From NCBI GenBank assembly GCA_035765045.1, contig DASTYI010000002.1:1-64000 (forward strand): DNA of 64,000 nt, written 5' to 3'. A program made the translations under genes and the position numbers. The notes beneath the pieces were generated by a model, which saw only the letters and a program-made list of their open reading frames with translations, did not search any database and was not told where the DNA came from. The stretch's first letter is position 1. The number at the start of each line of letters is the position of its first letter. The stretch comes from Iamia sp035765045. GTDB taxonomy: Bacteria; Actinomycetota; Acidimicrobiia; Acidimicrobiales; Iamiaceae. Shown here in pieces: positions 45,141 to 52,172 of the stretch.

Positions 45141-45619
45141 CCGCCCCCACCGCCGAGGCCTTCCGCTCGGTCCTCGGCCACGTGCCCACGCCGGTGGTCG
45201 TCGTGACCGCCATGGGGCCCGACGGCCCGCTCGGGCTGGCCATCGGGTCGTTCACCTCGGTGTCGCTCGACCCGCTCCTCGTCGGCTTCTTCCCGGCCCG
45301 GACCTCGGGGTCGTGGGCCGCCATGCGGGGCGCCGGCGGCTTCTGCGTCAACGTCCTGGCCGCCGACCAGCAGGACGTGTGCCGGGTGTTCGCCACCCCC
45401 GGCGCTGACCGCTTCGCCGCCGTCACGTGGGCCCCGTCGCCCTCGGGTGCCCCCGTCCTGGCCGGCGCCGTGGCCTGGATCGACTGCGCCCTGGAGGCCG
45501 AGCTCGACGCCGGCGACCACCTCCTCGTCCTCGGCCGGGTCACCGCCCTGGCCCCCACCCGCGACACCCACGCCCTCGTCTTCCACCGCGGCACCCACAC
45601 CTCCACCGCCGCCCCCTGA
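45137..45619 (+). CDS. Flavin reductase (HpaC-like)
   Basis: 160 residues of the flavin reductase-like domain: HVPTPVVVVTAMGPDGPLGLAIGSFTSVSLDPLLVGFFPARTS near the N-terminus and AWIDCALEAELDAGDHLLVLGRV near the C-terminus. It most likely supplies FADH2 or FMNH2 to the HpaB-type monooxygenase at 40532. It is the last gene of the operon and is followed directly by the palindromic repeat copy B. Confidence 0.9.
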   Translation: MTAPTAEAFRSVLGHVPTPVVVVTAMGPDGPLGLAIGSFTSVSLDPLLVGFFPARTSGSWAAMRGAGGFCVNVLAADQQDVCRVFATPGADRFAAVTWAPSPSGAPVLAGAVAWIDCALEAELDAGDHLLVLGRVTALAPTRDTHALVFHRGTHTSTAAP

Positions 45620-45620
45620 C

Positions 45621-45671
45621 CGTTCTGGCAACCCCCATGGACCTCAGCGGTCCACGGGGATGGCCAGAACG
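45621..45671. repeat. 51-bp palindromic repeat, copy B (operon end)
   Basis: It begins two bases after the flavin reductase stop and lies between it and the convergent sulfatase gene. Outer arms CGTTCTGGC/GCCAGAACG pair perfectly, as do TGGACC/GGTCCA next to the loop; 20 of 23 arm positions pair. It matches copy A (34951-35001) except for compensated changes. It may act as a bidirectional terminator here. Confidence 0.75.
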
Positions 45672-45705
45672 GTGGGTGGCTGGCGTTGGCGTCGAGGGCC
45701 TCCGC

Positions 45706-47184
45706 CTACGGTGGGCCGGCGTACTCCGAACGGGTGGTGCCGAGGAGCTGGTCGAGGAGGGCGGGCTCCATCCGCGGGTCGCGAGTCGGGGCGATGACGT
45801 CGCTGGTGGCGACGAGCCAGGCGAGGGTCTCGTCGCGCAGCCGGCGGACGGTGGCGGCGTGGGCCGGGTCGTCGGCGAGGTTGGTGGTGTCGTGCGGGTC
45901 GACCCGGCGGTCGTAGAGCTCGTCGTCCTCGTAGAGCCGGTAGACGTAGGTCCACTCCGGTGTGCGGAGGGCGACGGCGCGACCGACGAGCTCGGGGCGC
46001 TCCTGCTGGAGCATGCCCTTGAGCAGGTAGGGGTGGTGGGCGGGCATCTCGTTGAGGGGGGCTTCGTCGATGCGGAACCCGCCCTCGCTGAAGGCCCGGT
46101 CCCGGTGGGGGCGCGTCGGGTCGGCGAGCACGGGGACGAGGCTGCGGCTGAGGTGCTGGTGGGCGAGCTCGGTGTCGGCCAGCTCGCAGAGGGTCGCGGG
46201 AAGGTCGAGCATCTCGACCAGCCCGTCGTGCACCCCACCCTCGACGACCCCGGGCCCGGCGACGACCAGCGGGTTGCGGAGCAGGCAGTCGTCGAGCCCC
46301 GACGGCCACTTCTCGACCAGGCCGAAGTCGCCGAGGTACTCGCCGTGGTCGGTGTGGAAGACGGTGACGGTGCGCTCGGCCACGCCGGCCCGGTCGAGGG
46401 CGGCCTGGAGCCGGCCGAGCTGGTCGTCGAGGCGCGACACCATCCCGGCGTAGGTGGCCCGGATGGCGCCCCAGTCCTCGGGGCGCAGGGCGTCGAGCCC
46501 GGCCCGGCGGCGGAGCTCGGCCATGAACCCTGCCTTGCCGGGGGGCGGGGCGATGGGGGCCGGCATGGCGGCCGGGTCGTGGAGCGACGCCCAGGGCTCC
46601 TCGACGGCGAACGGCGGGTGCGGCGCCATCAGCGTGACGAGGAGGACGAACGGCTCGGGCAGCCTCCGTTCGAGCAGGTCGATGGCGGTGCGGACGGCGG
46701 CCTCGTCGGGGGTGAGGTGCTGCGCGCCGGCGAGGGCGCCGATCAGGAAGCTGTGCCGCAGCCGGTGGCCCTCGGGGTAGCGGTCCTCGTGCGACGCGGC
46801 GAGCGCCTCGACCGAGGGGGAGACGGTGTAGCCGTGGAAGTCGGTCACCGCGGCGGTGACCCCGGGGGCGAAGGTGTCGCCCCGGATCCCGGGCCAGGCG
46901 ACGAAGTAGCCGGCCTCCCGCAGCTGGGTCAGGACGTTGGGCTCCCACGGCTGGAGCAGGAAGTCGAGCGTCCGGTGCCCGGCGACGTGGGGGTACCAGC
47001 CCGTCATCATCGAGATCCGGCTCTGCGAGCAGGCGCTGTGCTGCGAGTAGGCCTGGGTGAAGCGCACGCCCCGGGCGGCCAGGGTGTCGATGTGCGGGGT
47101 GTGGGCGGTGGCGTTCCCGAAGGCGCCGATCGAGTCGGCCCGCTGCTGGTCGGTCATGAACAACACGAGGTTGGGGCGACCCAT
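45706..47184 (-). CDS. Type I sulfatase
   Basis: 492 residues. The start reads MGRPNLVLFMTDQQRAD, the metal-binding Asp-Gln region. The formylglycine motif is CSQSR (in HSACSQSRISMMTG), with Gln in place of the usual Pro, followed by GWYPHVAGHR. Later metal ligands include FHTDHGEYLGD and VEKW. The family cleaves sulfate esters, and activity needs a formylglycine-generating enzyme, which is not encoded in the window. GAGGAG precedes the ATG. It lacks a signal peptide, so it is probably cytoplasmic. Confidence 0.9.
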   Translation of the reverse strand: MGRPNLVLFMTDQQRADSIGAFGNATAHTPHIDTLAARGVRFTQAYSQHSACSQSRISMMTGWYPHVAGHRTLDFLLQPWEPNVLTQLREAGYFVAWPGIRGDTFAPGVTAAVTDFHGYTVSPSVEALAASHEDRYPEGHRLRHSFLIGALAGAQHLTPDEAAVRTAIDLLERRLPEPFVLLVTLMAPHPPFAVEEPWASLHDPAAMPAPIAPPPGKAGFMAELRRRAGLDALRPEDWGAIRATYAGMVSRLDDQLGRLQAALDRAGVAERTVTVFHTDHGEYLGDFGLVEKWPSGLDDCLLRNPLVVAGPGVVEGGVHDGLVEMLDLPATLCELADTELAHQHLSRSLVPVLADPTRPHRDRAFSEGGFRIDEAPLNEMPAHHPYLLKGMLQQERPELVGRAVALRTPEWTYVYRLYEDDELYDRRVDPHDTTNLADDPAHAATVRRLRDETLAWLVATSDVIAPTRDPRMEPALLDQLLGTTRSEYAGPP

Positions 47185-47298
47185 CGGGCTCCTCTCGCCG
47201 GGCGACGGCGCCCATGGTGGCCGATGCGAGCCGAGCCGGTTGGGGGGCGGTGGGGCGGGGGAGGGCGCGGGTCGTCCCCATCCCCAGGAGGTACGACC

Positions 47299-47565
47299 AT
47301 GGCCAAGGACCACGGACCCAGCGTGAAGGACGACGAGCAGTACGAGGCGCTGCGCCGCCAGGGGGAGAGCAAGGAGAAGGCGGCCCGGATCGCCAACGCC
47401 TCGTCGAACACGTCGCGCTCCGAGACCGGCCGCAAGGGCGGCAAGGGCGAGTCCTACGAGGATCGCACCAAGGACGAGCTGATGGACCGGGCCAAGGAGA
47501 TCGGCATCGAGGGCCGCTCCAAGATGTCGAAGTCCGAGCTGGTCGACGCCCTCCGCGACCACTGA
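47299..47565 (+). CDS. Rho-N/SAP-like small DNA- or RNA-binding protein
   Basis: 88 residues, strongly basic and Lys/Arg/Glu-rich. The C-terminal ~35 residues (RTKDELMDRAKEIGIEGRSKMSKSELVDALRDH) match the Rho termination factor N-terminal-like/SAP helix-extended-helix pattern; the N-terminus is the DUF7218-type YEALRRQGESKEKAARIAN motif. AGGAGG lies upstream. Small proteins of this kind are common in actinobacteria and of unknown role. Confidence 0.75.
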   Translation: MAKDHGPSVKDDEQYEALRRQGESKEKAARIANASSNTSRSETGRKGGKGESYEDRTKDELMDRAKEIGIEGRSKMSKSELVDALRDH

Positions 47566-47569
47566 CCCC

Positions 47570-47619
47570 GAGCTCGGTGGGACCCGTGACACCCACGTGT
47601 CACGGATCCCACCGAGCTC
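47570..47619. terminator. 50-bp near-perfect hairpin
   Basis: GAGCTCGGTGGGA (47570-47582) pairs with TCCCACCGAGCTC (47607-47619), then a CC/GA mismatch, then CGTGACAC (47585-47592) pairs with GTGTCACG (47597-47604) around a CCAC loop. It starts 4 bp after the Rho-N-like stop, so it is a likely terminator although it lacks a T-run. Confidence 0.6.
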
Positions 47620-47648
47620 GCAGGGGTGGGGGGCGGAGTGGGCGCCGC

Positions 47649-47654
47649 TAGGGT
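47649..47654 (+). promoter_or_regulatory. Possible -10 element upstream of the leader ORF and SHOCT gene
   Basis: TAGGGT (47649-47654) lies about 73 bp upstream of the short leader ORF at 47727. No good -35 is visible, so this is tentative. Confidence 0.25.
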
Positions 47655-47726
47655 GCGGGCCGACCGACCGCGTCCTCCGGGTGGCACCGACACGAGTCGA
47701 TCGACCCCCAGCGCAAGGAGCGTCCG

Positions 47727-47771
47727 ATGGTCCCCAGGTCGAAGAGAGCCGCCAGCGGCAGGCCCGCATGA
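47727..47771 (+). CDS. 14-codon leader ORF coupled to the SHOCT gene
   Basis: The product would be MVPRSKRAASGRPA, very basic. AAGGAG at 47715-47720 stands 6 nt before its ATG, the only good ribosome-binding site here, and its TGA overlaps the ATG of the SHOCT gene (ATGA). The leader may serve to bring ribosomes to the downstream start, which has no Shine-Dalgarno of its own. Confidence 0.45.
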   Translation: MVPRSKRAASGRPA

Positions 47772-48016
47772 GCGCCGCCAGCTTCGCCAAGCGCCAGCGG
47801 GAGAAGGCCAAGAAGGAGAAGGCGGAGGAGAAGGCGCAGCGCCGGTTGGAGCGCGCCGCCGCCGAGCCCGAGGTCGAGGTCCGTCCGCCGGTGGACGAGG
47901 GGGCGCTGCTGGAGGAGCTGGCCGCCCTCCACGCCCGCTTCGAGGACGGCGGGCTCGACTACGAGGACTTCGCCGCCGCCAAGGAGGACATCACCCGGCG
48001 CCTCCACGTCGGCTAG
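47768..48016 (+). CDS. SHOCT-domain small protein
   Basis: 82 residues. A highly charged N-terminal helix (KRQREKAKKEKAEEKAQRRLER) is followed by a C-terminal SHOCT-like motif (LLEELAALHARFEDGGLDYEDFAAAKEDI). SHOCT domains are short helical hairpins thought to aid oligomerisation. The start overlaps the leader ORF stop. The function is unknown. Confidence 0.7.
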   Translation: MSAASFAKRQREKAKKEKAEEKAQRRLERAAAEPEVEVRPPVDEGALLEELAALHARFEDGGLDYEDFAAAKEDITRRLHVG

Positions 48017-48040
48017 CGGCAGGTCCCACCCCGGAGCCGG

Positions 48041-48511
48041 CTACTCCCGCTCGACCCGCCGGCGGCCCCCGGTGGGCGTCCACCACTCGACGACCAGCAT
48101 GGTGGCGGCGGGGTCGAGGCCGGTCACGACGACCTCGGTGATGTCGGCCACGAACATCTCGCCCTCGGGGGCCTCGTCGTCGCCGTCGGCCCCGACCGGC
48201 CCGGCGGGGACGGCCCGCCCGGTGACCTTGGCCTCGCCCGGCCACTCGCCCTCCTTGCCCTCCTCGGGGTGGAAGGTGGGCCCGTGGAGGGCGAAGCGGG
48301 GGTCCCGACGGAGGTCGGCCCCCTTGCGGGCGCCCGTCATCGAGCCGAAGCGGAGCTCGCCGTCGGCGATCTCGCACTCGATGCCCGAGATGCGGGGTGA
48401 GCCGTCGGCCCGCAGGGTGGCGATCGTCTTGTGCCGGCCGGCGTCGAGCAGGGCGCGCACCCGGTCGGCGAGGTCCGGCTCGGCCGCGGCGAAGTCACCC
48501 CACGTCGTCAC
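48041..48511 (-). CDS. Pyridoxamine 5'-phosphate oxidase-like (PPOX) protein
   Basis: 156 residues from a GTG. Split-barrel flavin-binding fold: RHKTIATLRADGSPRISGIE at the N-terminus, GELRFGSMTGARKGADLRRDPRFALHGP in the middle. Such proteins bind FMN, F420 or haem. The start is set by TAGGCT (48524-48519) 7 nt upstream, typical of leaderless genes here. Confidence 0.8.
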   Translation of the reverse strand: MTTWGDFAAAEPDLADRVRALLDAGRHKTIATLRADGSPRISGIECEIADGELRFGSMTGARKGADLRRDPRFALHGPTFHPEEGKEGEWPGEAKVTGRAVPAGPVGADGDDEAPEGEMFVADITEVVVTGLDPAATMLVVEWWTPTGGRRRVERE

Positions 48512-48538
48512 GGCCCGGAGCCTAGGCCCCGGACGCGA

Positions 48539-48570
48539 CGATGGGCCCCGCCCGGGGGCGGGGCCCATCG
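48539..48570. terminator. Perfect GC hairpin
   Basis: CGATGGGCCCCGCCC (48539-48553) and GGGCGGGGCCCATCG (48556-48570) are fully complementary. It lies just downstream (minus strand) of the two-TM membrane gene and upstream of the PPOX gene, so it is probably the terminator of the former. Confidence 0.6.
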
Positions 48571-48595
48571 TGGAGCCGCTGGGAGCGCAGCGGGC

Positions 48596-49234
48596 TCAGG
48601 TGGTGCGGTGGTGGCGGGCCAGGTGGATGAACCCGGCGACCACCAGGGCGGCCATCAGGGCGGCGGCGGCGAAGGCGCCGATGGCGGCGTAGCCGGCGAT
48701 CATGCCGACCGTCGACCAGGCGTAGGCCGAGAGCAGCAGGCCTCGCAGGGTCTCGCCCTTGAAGAGGGTGTCACGCTGGCCGGTCAGCTGGTCGGCGGTG
48801 GCCTGCAGCTCGGCGATCTCGGCCTCGCTGGCCCCGCTCTCCCGGGCCTCCTCGACCGCGGCGCGGGCGCCCCGGTCGTCGATCTGCGAGTAGGTCTTGC
48901 CGTCGGCGATCCCCTCGAGGTGGCCCTGGATGTAGCTGGCGTAGGCCTCGGCCTCCGCCCCGGTGGTGACGTCCTGCCCGGCGTGCTCGACCAGGTCGTC
49001 GCGGCCCTCGGCCTCGAGCTCCTCGGCGGTGGGGAAGGTGACGTTCTGCGAGCTCAGCTCGTCGTGGACGTAGTCCTCGCTGAACTGCGAGCCCCAGGTG
49101 AGGAGCCCACCGGCGACGAGGAAGGCCAGGGTGGCGATCACGCCGAAGCCGATCAGGATCCGGTCGATCGTGCGGCGCCGGAGGGTGATCGCATCCGTCG
49201 GTGTCGCGGGGCTGGTGGTGGTCTCGGTGGTCAT
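48596..49234 (-). CDS. Two-TM membrane protein, DosR-box controlled
   Basis: 212 residues. Hydrophobic helix at about 24-46 and another pair near 165-200, with an extracytoplasmic acidic helical region between them rich in Glu/Asp/Ala. No family is recognised. GAAGGAG lies upstream of the ATG. A DosR-like box is centred 62 bp before the start, and TACGGT (49266-49261) gives a matching -10, so it is likely a hypoxia- or stress-induced gene. Confidence 0.65.
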   Translation of the reverse strand: MTTETTTSPATPTDAITLRRRTIDRILIGFGVIATLAFLVAGGLLTWGSQFSEDYVHDELSSQNVTFPTAEELEAEGRDDLVEHAGQDVTTGAEAEAYASYIQGHLEGIADGKTYSQIDDRGARAAVEEARESGASEAEIAELQATADQLTGQRDTLFKGETLRGLLLSAYAWSTVGMIAGYAAIGAFAAAALMAALVVAGFIHLARHHRTT

Positions 49235-49260
49235 GGTCGCTCCTTCGTGGGTCGTCTTCG

Positions 49261-49303
49261 ACCGTACGGATGTCCCGTCCCCGGGAGCAGGGCCTTTGGT
49301 CCC
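49261..49303 (-). promoter_or_regulatory. DosR-like box 1 with -10 element
   Basis: GGGCCTTTGGTCCC (49290-49303) with TACGGT (49266-49261, minus strand) 30.5 bp from the box centre. The predicted start site near 49254 would put the box at about -42.5, the position used by DevR/DosR in mycobacteria. It drives the two-TM membrane gene. Confidence 0.55.
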
Positions 49304-49324
49304 GAACCGGGGGGCCCTGGGCCC

Positions 49325-49954
49325 TCAGGTCGTCCGGTAGCCGACGTCGACGCGGCGGAAGGTGCGGGGGACGGCCCGCAGGGCGTCGCGGGCGCGGTCG
49401 CACAGGGCCCGGGCGGCCCGGGGCGAGAGGGGCGGCCCGCTCAGGTGGAGGACCAGGTGGTCGCGGTCGACGGTGAAGGTGGCGTCGACGGCCTCGGGGT
49501 CGACGCCCTCGGCCCGCAGCAGCCGGGCGCAGCCGGTGCGCAGGCGGGCGAGCACCGGGGCCATCGCCTCGCGGGCGGCGGCCTCGCAGGCGGCGACGAC
49601 GCCGGCGCCGTCGGTCCGGCGGCTGATCCACGCCGCGAAGGGGTCGAGGAGGTCGCCGCCGTCCTCGACGACGGGCACGCCGGCGCGGACGGCGCAGCGG
49701 ACCCCGGCCTCGCGGGGCCCGGGACGGGGGGTGACGCCCCGCCGGGCCAGCAGGGCGACGTCGACGGCGTCGTCGAGGGGGCAGACGCCCGCGGTCAGGG
49801 CCCGGCAGGGCGTCCAGCCCGACGGGTGGACGGCGCCCGCCGCCGGTTCGTCGAAGCAGCGGTGGACGCGGTGGCCGGCCTCCTCCAGCAGCGAGACGTC
49901 GGCGGCGCCGTCGCCAGGGGCGGCTTCGAGGAGGAGGACATCGAGGGTGCTCAT
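49325..49954 (-). CDS. Unknown protein with conserved Cys residues
   Basis: 209 residues. The N-terminus (LDVLLLEAAPGDG) looks Rossmann- or receiver-like; a PCRALTAGVCPLDDAVD segment holds two Cys residues, and a third occurs in CAVRAGVPVVEDGGD. No membrane helix or signal peptide. Its DosR-like box and neighbours suggest a stress role. I do not recognise a family, and no function is proposed. Confidence 0.6.
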   Translation of the reverse strand: MSTLDVLLLEAAPGDGAADVSLLEEAGHRVHRCFDEPAAGAVHPSGWTPCRALTAGVCPLDDAVDVALLARRGVTPRPGPREAGVRCAVRAGVPVVEDGGDLLDPFAAWISRRTDGAGVVAACEAAAREAMAPVLARLRTGCARLLRAEGVDPEAVDATFTVDRDHLVLHLSGPPLSPRAARALCDRARDALRAVPRTFRRVDVGYRTT

Positions 49955-50011
49955 GGGGCGATCGTCCGCCCCGGCGACGACGGCGGTCAGGGCCGCCGGT
50001 CCTGCCGCCGT

Positions 50012-50025
50012 GGGACCTTCGGCCC
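50012..50025 (-). promoter_or_regulatory. DosR-like box 2
   Basis: GGGACCTTCGGCCC is centred 64 bp upstream of the ATG at 49954 and overlaps the stop codon of the USP gene. The hexamer at the regulon spacing is only GACCGC, so the promoter is less convincing than the other boxes. Confidence 0.4.
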
Positions 50026-50912
50026 TACTGCGCCGGGGGGACGATCACCACCGGCCCGGGGGCGTGGTGGAGGCAGGCCTGGCTGACCGAGCCGAGCAGC
50101 AGGCCGACGAAGCCGCCGTGGCCGCGGGTGCCGACGACCAGGGCCCCGGCCCCCTCGGCCCCGGCGACGAGGGCCGGCGCCGCCGCCCGGGGCACGACCT
50201 GGACGGTGATGCGGGGGAGGGCGTCGAGCCCGGCGAGGGCGTCGGCCACCGCCCGCTCGACCGCCGCCGTCAGGTCGCCGACGACGGTCCCGTCGGGCGG
50301 GATGCCGTCGGGCTCGCCGACGCGGGCCGCCCAGCCGTGGACGACCCGCACGGCGGCCCCGGTCGCCCGGGCGTCGACCACCGCCCACCGCAGCGCCGCC
50401 TCGGCGCCGGGCGAGCCGTCGAACCCGACGACCAGGTCGCCCGACCCGGGGTCGGGGGCGCCCTCACCGATGACGGCCAGCGGCACCGGGGTGTGGTGGG
50501 CGCACGCCGCCGACACCGAGCCGAGGACGGCCCGGGCCAGCCCGCCCCGGCCGCGGGTGCCCACGACGAGGAGGGCCTCGCCCCGGGCGGCGCCGAGCAG
50601 GACGTCGCGCGGCAGGCCCTCGACGGTCTCGGCGGCGAGCTCCGGGGCGCCGTCGCCGAAGGCGGCGCGCAGCTCGCGGACCACCTCGTCGAGGGTCTCG
50701 CGGGCGCTGCGCTCGAAGACGGTGGGGTCGACGCCGGGGGTGGCCAGCGTCGCCCAGGTGGTGAGGACCGGCGCCTGCCAGGCGCTCACCAGGCGGAGGG
50801 TCGTGCCCCGGGCGGCGGCCTCGACGGCGGCCCAGCGGGCGGCCCGACGCGACGGGTCCGAGCCGTCGACACCGACCACGACGGCCGGCCGGGGGCCGGT
50901 GGCGCCGCTCAT
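50025..50912 (-). CDS. Tandem universal stress protein (two USP domains)
   Basis: 295 residues with two complete UspA domains (about 8-145 and 150-290). The first keeps VVVGVDGSDPSRRAARWA and the ATP-binding LLVVGTRGRGGLARAVLGSVS; the second has LVVGFDGSPGAEAALRWA and VVGTRGHGGFVGLLLGSVS, both of the G2xG9G(S/T) type. Two-domain USPs are typical DosR-regulon members in mycobacteria. It overlaps the PPOX gene stop (ATGA), so the two are co-expressed. Confidence 0.92.
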   Translation of the reverse strand: MSGATGPRPAVVVGVDGSDPSRRAARWAAVEAAARGTTLRLVSAWQAPVLTTWATLATPGVDPTVFERSARETLDEVVRELRAAFGDGAPELAAETVEGLPRDVLLGAARGEALLVVGTRGRGGLARAVLGSVSAACAHHTPVPLAVIGEGAPDPGSGDLVVGFDGSPGAEAALRWAVVDARATGAAVRVVHGWAARVGEPDGIPPDGTVVGDLTAAVERAVADALAGLDALPRITVQVVPRAAAPALVAGAEGAGALVVGTRGHGGFVGLLLGSVSQACLHHAPGPVVIVPPAQ

Positions 50913-51379
50913 CGCCCCACCGCCCGGTCCGTCGATCGGTCCGTCGATCGGTCCGTCGAGGGCAGGCGCCGGCCGCTGATCTCGTCGACCAGGATCTCGA
51001 CCCACGTGCCGGTCTCGGCCGGGCCGAGCCAGGGCTCGACGCCGAGGGTGTCGAGGTCGGGGGCGTCGTCGGGGGCCGAGCGGGCGACGCCTCGGGCCAC
51101 GACGCTCCAGCCCGTGCGGGTGGCGGTGTCCCAGGCGTCGACCTCGAAGGCGACCGGGCCCTCCATGCGGGCGGCGGCGAGCTTGCCGCCGTCGGCGCTG
51201 CGGAAGGCGATCCGGCGGCCGGCGACGCCGTGGACGACGGGGAGGATCATCGGCCCGCCCTCCTCGGTGAAGGCGAGCCGGCCGACCGGGGCCCGACGGA
51301 TCAGGTCCCAGCACTCCTCGGGCCCGAGGACCTCGAGCCCCAGGCGGTCGGCGGGGGTGGTGCGGGTGGTCTCGTCCAT
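50909..51379 (-). CDS. PPOX split-barrel flavin/F420-type protein with STDR tail
   Basis: 156 residues. ECWDLIRRAPVGRLAFTEEGGPMILPVVHGV and the GWSVVARGVARSA segment are PPOX-type split-barrel motifs, of the group found next to USP genes in dormancy regulons. The C-terminus ends in three tandem STDR units encoded by a 12-bp DNA repeat, a likely slippage product with no obvious domain. It heads the PPOX-USP pair, and DosR-like box 3 lies just upstream. Confidence 0.8.
   Translation of the reverse strand: MDETTRTTPADRLGLEVLGPEECWDLIRRAPVGRLAFTEEGGPMILPVVHGVAGRRIAFRSADGGKLAAARMEGPVAFEVDAWDTATRTGWSVVARGVARSAPDDAPDLDTLGVEPWLGPAETGTWVEILVDEISGRRLPSTDRSTDRSTDRAVGR
50925..50960 (-). repeat. Tandem 12-bp repeat encoding STDR x3
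   Basis: Three copies of CGGTCCGTCGAT (the last ending in G) at the 3' end of the PPOX gene. Such short in-frame repeats are prone to change in copy number, giving variable C-terminal length. Confidence 0.7.
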
Positions 51380-51385
51380 GCCCCC

Positions 51386-51428
51386 ATCGTCCGCCCCTGC
51401 GGCCGGCGCGCCTAGGGCCGTTGGTCCC
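51386..51428 (-). promoter_or_regulatory. DosR-like box 3 with -10 element
   Basis: GGGCCGTTGGTCCC (51415-51428) with GACGAT (51391-51386, minus strand) at exactly 30.5 bp from the box centre. If the transcript begins at the ATG of the PPOX gene, the box centre is at -42.5. Confidence 0.55.
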
Positions 51429-51538
51429 GCGCTGCCCCGTCGCCGGGCGAGGCGGGCGTCGGGGATGGCGCCCCCGCAGGCCGCGCCGGTCCCGTCGGTC
51501 GGTCCCCGGAGGATGGGCCCGCCGGACCGCCCGCACCA

Positions 51539-51581
51539 GGGTCCTTCGGCCCTGCCACCGCCGATCGGGCGTCCGTACCGT
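51539..51581 (+). promoter_or_regulatory. DosR-like box 4 with -10 element
   Basis: GGGTCCTTCGGCCC (51539-51552) followed by TACCGT (51576-51581), again 30.5 bp from the box centre. The predicted start near 51588 is 23 bp before the ATG of the CoA-binding gene, leaving room for its GAGGAGG ribosome-binding site. Confidence 0.6.
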
Positions 51582-51610
51582 GGCCGATGGGGGAGCGAGG
51601 AGGTCACACC

Positions 51611-52096
51611 ATGAGCACGACCCTCACCCACGCCCCGGTCAGCGCCGCCCGGGCCGAGGCCTTCCTCGACCGGCACCGGCTGGCGGTGGTCGGCGCCTCC
51701 GACGAGAGGGGGAACATGGGCGGCGCGATCCTCCGGGACCTGTGGCTCCACGGCCACGACGTCGTCCCCGTCCACCCGACGGCCCGGCTCGCCGGCGGCC
51801 ACCGCTGCGCCACCTCGGTCGCTGCCGCCGGTCCGGTCGACGGCGCCGTCGTCGTGGTGCCCGCGGGCCCCGCCGTCGAGGTGGTGCGGGAGTGCATCGC
51901 CGCCGGCGTGCCCGCCGTCTGGCTGTTCAAGGGCCTGGGTGGCGAGGGGGCGGTGTCCGACGAGGCCGTCGCCCTGTGCGAGGAGGCCGGCGTCGAGGTG
52001 GTCGCCGGGGCCTGCCCGCTGATGTTCGGCCACCCGGTCGGGCTCGTCCACCGCATCCACCGGATCGCCCGCCGAGGAAGGGACCTTCGGCCCTAG
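51611..52096 (+). CDS. CoA-binding (Rossmann) domain protein
   Basis: 161 residues, a stand-alone CoA_binding domain: AVVGASDERGNMGGAILRDL with the nucleotide-binding loop, then VHPTARLAGGHRCATSV and AVVVVPAGPAVEVVRECIAAG. Related proteins form the N-terminal part of ADP-forming acetyl-CoA synthetases. Its stop codon (TAG) overlaps DosR-like box 5. GAGGAGG precedes the ATG. A metabolic role in fermentation or acyl-CoA handling is possible. Confidence 0.85.
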   Translation: MSTTLTHAPVSAARAEAFLDRHRLAVVGASDERGNMGGAILRDLWLHGHDVVPVHPTARLAGGHRCATSVAAAGPVDGAVVVVPAGPAVEVVRECIAAGVPAVWLFKGLGGEGAVSDEAVALCEEAGVEVVAGACPLMFGHPVGLVHRIHRIARRGRDLRP

Positions 52097-52122
52097 GGCG
52101 ATCCGGCGCCGGGGCGCACGGT
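52080..52122 (+). promoter_or_regulatory. DosR-like box 5 with -10 element, upstream of arginine operon
   Basis: GGGACCTTCGGCCC (52080-52093) followed by CACGGT (52117-52122) at the regulon spacing. Predicted start near 52129, 44 bp before the permease ATG, so it should drive the whole arginine deiminase operon. Confidence 0.55.
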
Positions 52123-52172
52123 GCACGCAGGGAGGGGTGGAGCTCCCACCCCTCCGGACCAGGAGGTGCGCC

